NCBI GenBank assembly: GCA_003646935.1
Contig: QMLW01000046.1
Coordinates: 1 to 9,103, forward strand
Source of the DNA: Deltaproteobacteria bacterium
Lineage (GTDB): Bacteria; Desulfobacterota; DSM-4660; Desulfatiglandales; B25-G16
Direction of reading: 5' to 3'
DNA length: 9,103 nt
The notes under the pieces: generated by a model
What the model was told of the DNA's origin: nothing
Seen by the model: the letters and a program-made list of their open reading frames with translations, nothing else
The model's database searches: none
Shown here: positions 6,835 through 9,103 of the stretch, piece by piece
How positions within the stretch are numbered: position 1 is the stretch's first letter
Layout of the letters: every line of letters starts with the position of its first letter
Position numbers and translations under genes: made by a program

Positions 6835-8897
6835 CGGTTCTCCTCGGCCTTCCTGATTGAACAGAGGAGGGACTTCATCTGAGGGTAGCCCATGATGGGT
6901 TCTCTGCACTGGGCATCGGTGAGTACGTTTGCGTTGGCCTCACCCCCCCAGCCGTGGGGTACAAGGACTACGCCCTCTGCTACCCGCTCGCTCACTCGGG
7001 CCTTCATCCTTACATGGCCACGGTTGGTCTCCACAATCGCTGTATCGCCATCTTCTATTGTGAACCTCTTGGCGGTTTCAGGTCCGATTTCCATCAAGGG
7101 CTCGGGGTTCTTTTCCCTTAAGGCATTTACGCTCCTGTGTTGGCTGTGGGTATAGTACCGGTTTCGGTTGCCGCTTGAGAGAATCAGGGGATAGGCTTTA
7201 AGGAATTTCCTGTTTCCACTCATGGGACTTCGTTCGGGCTCCTGATAGCTCGGCAAGGGATTAAAACCCGCGCGTTCTAGTGTCTCGCTGTATATCTCGA
7301 TCTTTTGCGAGGGTGTCTTAAATTGGCCTTCTGGAACCTCATATTGCTTTTCCCCGTAGAAATCCCCCTCTGGCTTTTCATTGAGGAGATAGTTGAAAGA
7401 CAGCCCTGAGGGCTCAAGTTCAAAGGCAACAAGCTCCTCCTCAGAGTTCCAAGAGAACCGATCGCCTACCCCTAGCCGCTCCGCCAGCTCGGTGAGAAAC
7501 CTCCACTCAGACCGGCTTTCATGAAGTGGCTCGATGCACTTTTTGCGGAGCATCAGATAGGGGATCCCGTGGCACACGTTGTAAGTATAGGCCACCCCCC
7601 ATTTCTCGAGATGGGAGCAGGCGGGAAGCACATAGTGGGCTGCTTTTCCGGTCTCAGTCATAAACAGATCATGCACCACCAAGAGGTCGAGTTTCCCAAA
7701 GGCCTCCCCAAAGGCTAAGCTATCCGGCATGGAGATGAGGGGATTACCACCTACCACCAAAAAGGCCTTGAGCGTATGGGGGATGCTCTCGGGCACGAGA
7801 GTGACCACTCCGTAGGGGCTTTTTCTGCCCCAGATTTCAGAGAAGAGGGGATACTGGTCTGTGCCCAGGGGATCGCTGTCTGCCTGCAGCGCAAGGTCCA
7901 GATTGCCGAACCTGGGAGGGCGGATGATCACCCATCCGCCCGGTACGTTGATGTTCCCGGTGATAGCCTGAAGCACCGAGAAGGCACGGCTGTTCTGCGT
8001 GCCGTTGGCGGTCTGATCTTGGGTGCAGGTGCCTTGAAAGATGCTTGCCCCTTTTGTGCTCCCAAATAATCGCGCAAGTGTGCGGATTTCACCTGCCGGA
8101 ATCCAGGTGATCTCCTCTGCCCACTCAGGAGTGCACCCTGACACGTGGGAAACCAGCTTCTCGAAACCGGTAGTGTGCTTCTCGATAAATTCACGGTCGT
8201 ACAGATCCTCAGTGATGATTACATTCATCATTGCCAGGGCTAGAGCGCCATCAGTGCCTGGCCTGATCCTCAGGTACAGGTCAGCCCTGTCTGCTAAAGG
8301 GATGCGCTTGGGGTCGATCACCACCAGCTTTGCACCTTTTTTCAGATTCTCGCCAAGGGCAAACTTTAGGGGGAAATCCGATTCGTCCGGGTTGTGGCCC
8401 CAGAGAATATACAAATTGGAGTCCATTTCCTCGACAGGATACCTGCCAAAGGTCAATTGCCTGGTGCGGATGCGCATGCGGTAGCACACGCTTTCCACCG
8501 AGAAGAAGTTGGGTGAGCCAAAGGCCGCTTTGAACCTCTGAACCAGACCGGCCATCTCCAGATTCTCAACACCGATTGATCCGCTGAACACCCCGAGTAC
8601 CTGAGGCCCGAATTCCTCCTTTAGCGTGGCAAGCCGTTCAGCGATCTCATCTAAGGCCTGATCCCATGAGATCCTCTTAAAACGACCATTCACTCGCTTC
8701 ATGGGATGTTTCAAGCGCTCTGGGCTATAGATATTTTTTAGGGCAGCAGCGCCCTTCGGGCATAGACGGCCCTTGTTAAGCGGGTGTACATCCAGGCCCC
8801 TTATCTTGATTGCCTTACCATGCTCTACCGTAACCTTACAACCGCAGCTATGGTAGCAGAGCGTACAATCAGTGAAGATCTCCTTTTTTTCTCCCAT
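6831..8897 (-). CDS. Molybdopterin (Mo/W-bisMGD) oxidoreductase, DMSO-reductase superfamily
   Basis: A cytoplasmic bis-MGD enzyme of 688 aa. The [4Fe-4S] motif is C11-x2-C14-x3-C18-x27-C46, with the conserved electron-relay Lys48 in CPKG. The central Mo-binding domains run roughly 60-470, with YILWGHNPDES and LVVIDPKR as typical pterin contacts. GSPNFFSVESVCYRMR puts Cys137 at the usual Mo-ligand position. The C-terminal molydopterin dinucleotide domain (about 569-682) has LSSGNRNRYYTHSQHR and IEDGDTAIVETNRG. There is no twin-arginine signal, so the enzyme stays inside. The general look is of the thiosulfate-reductase / acetylene-hydratase-like branch, but the substrate is not determinable, and no iron-sulfur or membrane partner subunit is in view. 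The SDR gene overlaps its stop by 4 bp, hinting at a shared substrate such as an alcohol or ketone. No clear ribosome binding site precedes the ATG. Confidence 0.95.
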   Translation of the reverse strand: MGEKKEIFTDCTLCYHSCGCKVTVEHGKAIKIRGLDVHPLNKGRLCPKGAAALKNIYSPERLKHPMKRVNGRFKRISWDQALDEIAERLATLKEEFGPQVLGVFSGSIGVENLEMAGLVQRFKAAFGSPNFFSVESVCYRMRIRTRQLTFGRYPVEEMDSNLYILWGHNPDESDFPLKFALGENLKKGAKLVVIDPKRIPLADRADLYLRIRPGTDGALALAMMNVIITEDLYDREFIEKHTTGFEKLVSHVSGCTPEWAEEITWIPAGEIRTLARLFGSTKGASIFQGTCTQDQTANGTQNSRAFSVLQAITGNINVPGGWVIIRPPRFGNLDLALQADSDPLGTDQYPLFSEIWGRKSPYGVVTLVPESIPHTLKAFLVVGGNPLISMPDSLAFGEAFGKLDLLVVHDLFMTETGKAAHYVLPACSHLEKWGVAYTYNVCHGIPYLMLRKKCIEPLHESRSEWRFLTELAERLGVGDRFSWNSEEELVAFELEPSGLSFNYLLNEKPEGDFYGEKQYEVPEGQFKTPSQKIEIYSETLERAGFNPLPSYQEPERSPMSGNRKFLKAYPLILSSGNRNRYYTHSQHRSVNALREKNPEPLMEIGPETAKRFTIEDGDTAIVETNRGHVRMKARVSERVAEGVVLVPHGWGGEANANVLTDAQCREPIMGYPQMKSLLCSIRKAEENR
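6840..6845 (-). promoter_or_regulatory. Ribosome binding site of the SDR gene
   Basis: GAGGAG on the minus strand lies inside the last codons of the oxidoreductase gene, 5 bases before the SDR ATG. It decides the start at 6834 against upstream in-frame codons. Confidence 0.75.
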
Positions 8898-8912
8898 GGT
8901 TCAAGCCATATC

Positions 8913-8930
8913 GGGCGAAGCTTTTCGCCC
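8913..8930 (-). promoter_or_regulatory. Perfect 7-bp hairpin just before the oxidoreductase start
   Basis: On the minus strand GGGCGAA-AAGC-TTCGCCC forms a perfect 7-bp stem with a 4-base loop, ending 15 bases before the ATG at 8897. There is no T run after it, so it is not a terminator. It occupies the region next to where a ribosome binding site would be, and none is seen there. Control of translation or mRNA stability is possible. Confidence 0.4.
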
Positions 8931-9074
8931 AGTATGCCCTCGTTGAGTAAAAGGATATATGCCGATGCAGCTATCTTCTTATCTCAAATTGACGTTTCGT
9001 GCCAGGATATTCTTCAGGTCTAGCAGGAAACATCATAAGTTGCACAAAATCCACCTCGTGCGGCATCTCGAGCG

Positions 9075-9087
9075 TATCGTAACGATA
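9075..9087. promoter_or_regulatory. 13-bp palindrome upstream of the oxidoreductase operon
   Basis: TATCGT-A-ACGATA is a perfect 6-bp inverted repeat about one central base, roughly 180 bases before the oxidoreductase start. It resembles a dimeric regulator site. It does not match the longer ModE consensus as I remember it, and no regulator can be named. Confidence 0.25.
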
Positions 9088-9103
9088 TCAGAAACGGTCG
9101 AGG

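Larger units (their letters stand above)
8898..9103. other. Leader/upstream region of the oxidoreductase operon
   Basis: About 206 bases to the window edge with no convincing gene on either strand. On the minus strand it contains, going toward the gene, a 13-bp palindrome (9087-9075), a TGGCACG heptamer (9004-8998) and a hairpin (8930-8913). No clear sigma-70 promoter pair was found. Confidence 0.45.

Noticed and set aside
8990..9004. Possible sigma-54 promoter on the minus strand: perfect TGGCACG -24 element at 9004-8998
   Set aside because: The -12 element is wrong: ten bases after GG the minus strand reads CA where an almost invariant GC is required.

Overview
The window reads as chromosomal DNA from an uncultured, probably anaerobic bacterium. 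The GroES and GroEL sequences, the strong AAGGAGGT-type ribosome binding sites, the tight ATGA gene overlaps and a cytoplasmic tungsten/molybdenum-pterin oxidoreductase with no Tat signal all fit. My best guess for lineage is Desulfobacterota ('deltaproteobacteria'-like), from the general look of the chaperonin sequences only. I see no transposase, integrase, CRISPR array, rRNA or tRNA.

Layout, plus strand: groES (130-417) and groEL (439-2064) form a classical chaperonin operon. A small uncharacterised gene follows (about 2205-2501). After a 157-bp gap holding a promoter-like TTGACA, a palindrome and a perfect 7-bp hairpin comes a compact three-gene operon (2659-5583). It encodes an exported, C-terminally anchored protein with three tandem NEW3-like immunoglobulin-fold repeats, an ABC ATPase and an ABC-2-type permease. 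The genes are 1 bp apart and then overlap by 4 bp, so this looks like one membrane machine of unknown substrate. A 387-bp non-coding stretch (5584-5970) with one good intrinsic terminator follows.

Layout, centre and minus strand: a metallo-beta-lactamase-fold gene (5971-6348, plus) runs tail-to-tail into a short-chain dehydrogenase gene (6834-6292, minus). The dehydrogenase start codon overlaps the stop of a 688-aa molybdopterin oxidoreductase (8897-6831, minus). These two minus-strand genes form an operon whose leader (8898-9103) carries a hairpin and a palindrome.

The most striking observation is the joint between the metallo-hydrolase and the dehydrogenase. Both are cut off in their 3' halves, and the two family homologies overlap antiparallel, in codon register, over about 21 bp (6265-6285). 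The dehydrogenase homology continues past its TAA stop (IRVNAIAP is encoded beyond it). This is the signature either of a rearrangement through microhomology with decay of both genes, or of an assembly mis-join on a shared ~21-mer. I found no clear new defence or mobile system. The NEW3/ABC operon and the oxidoreductase/dehydrogenase pair are the places where undescribed function is most likely.
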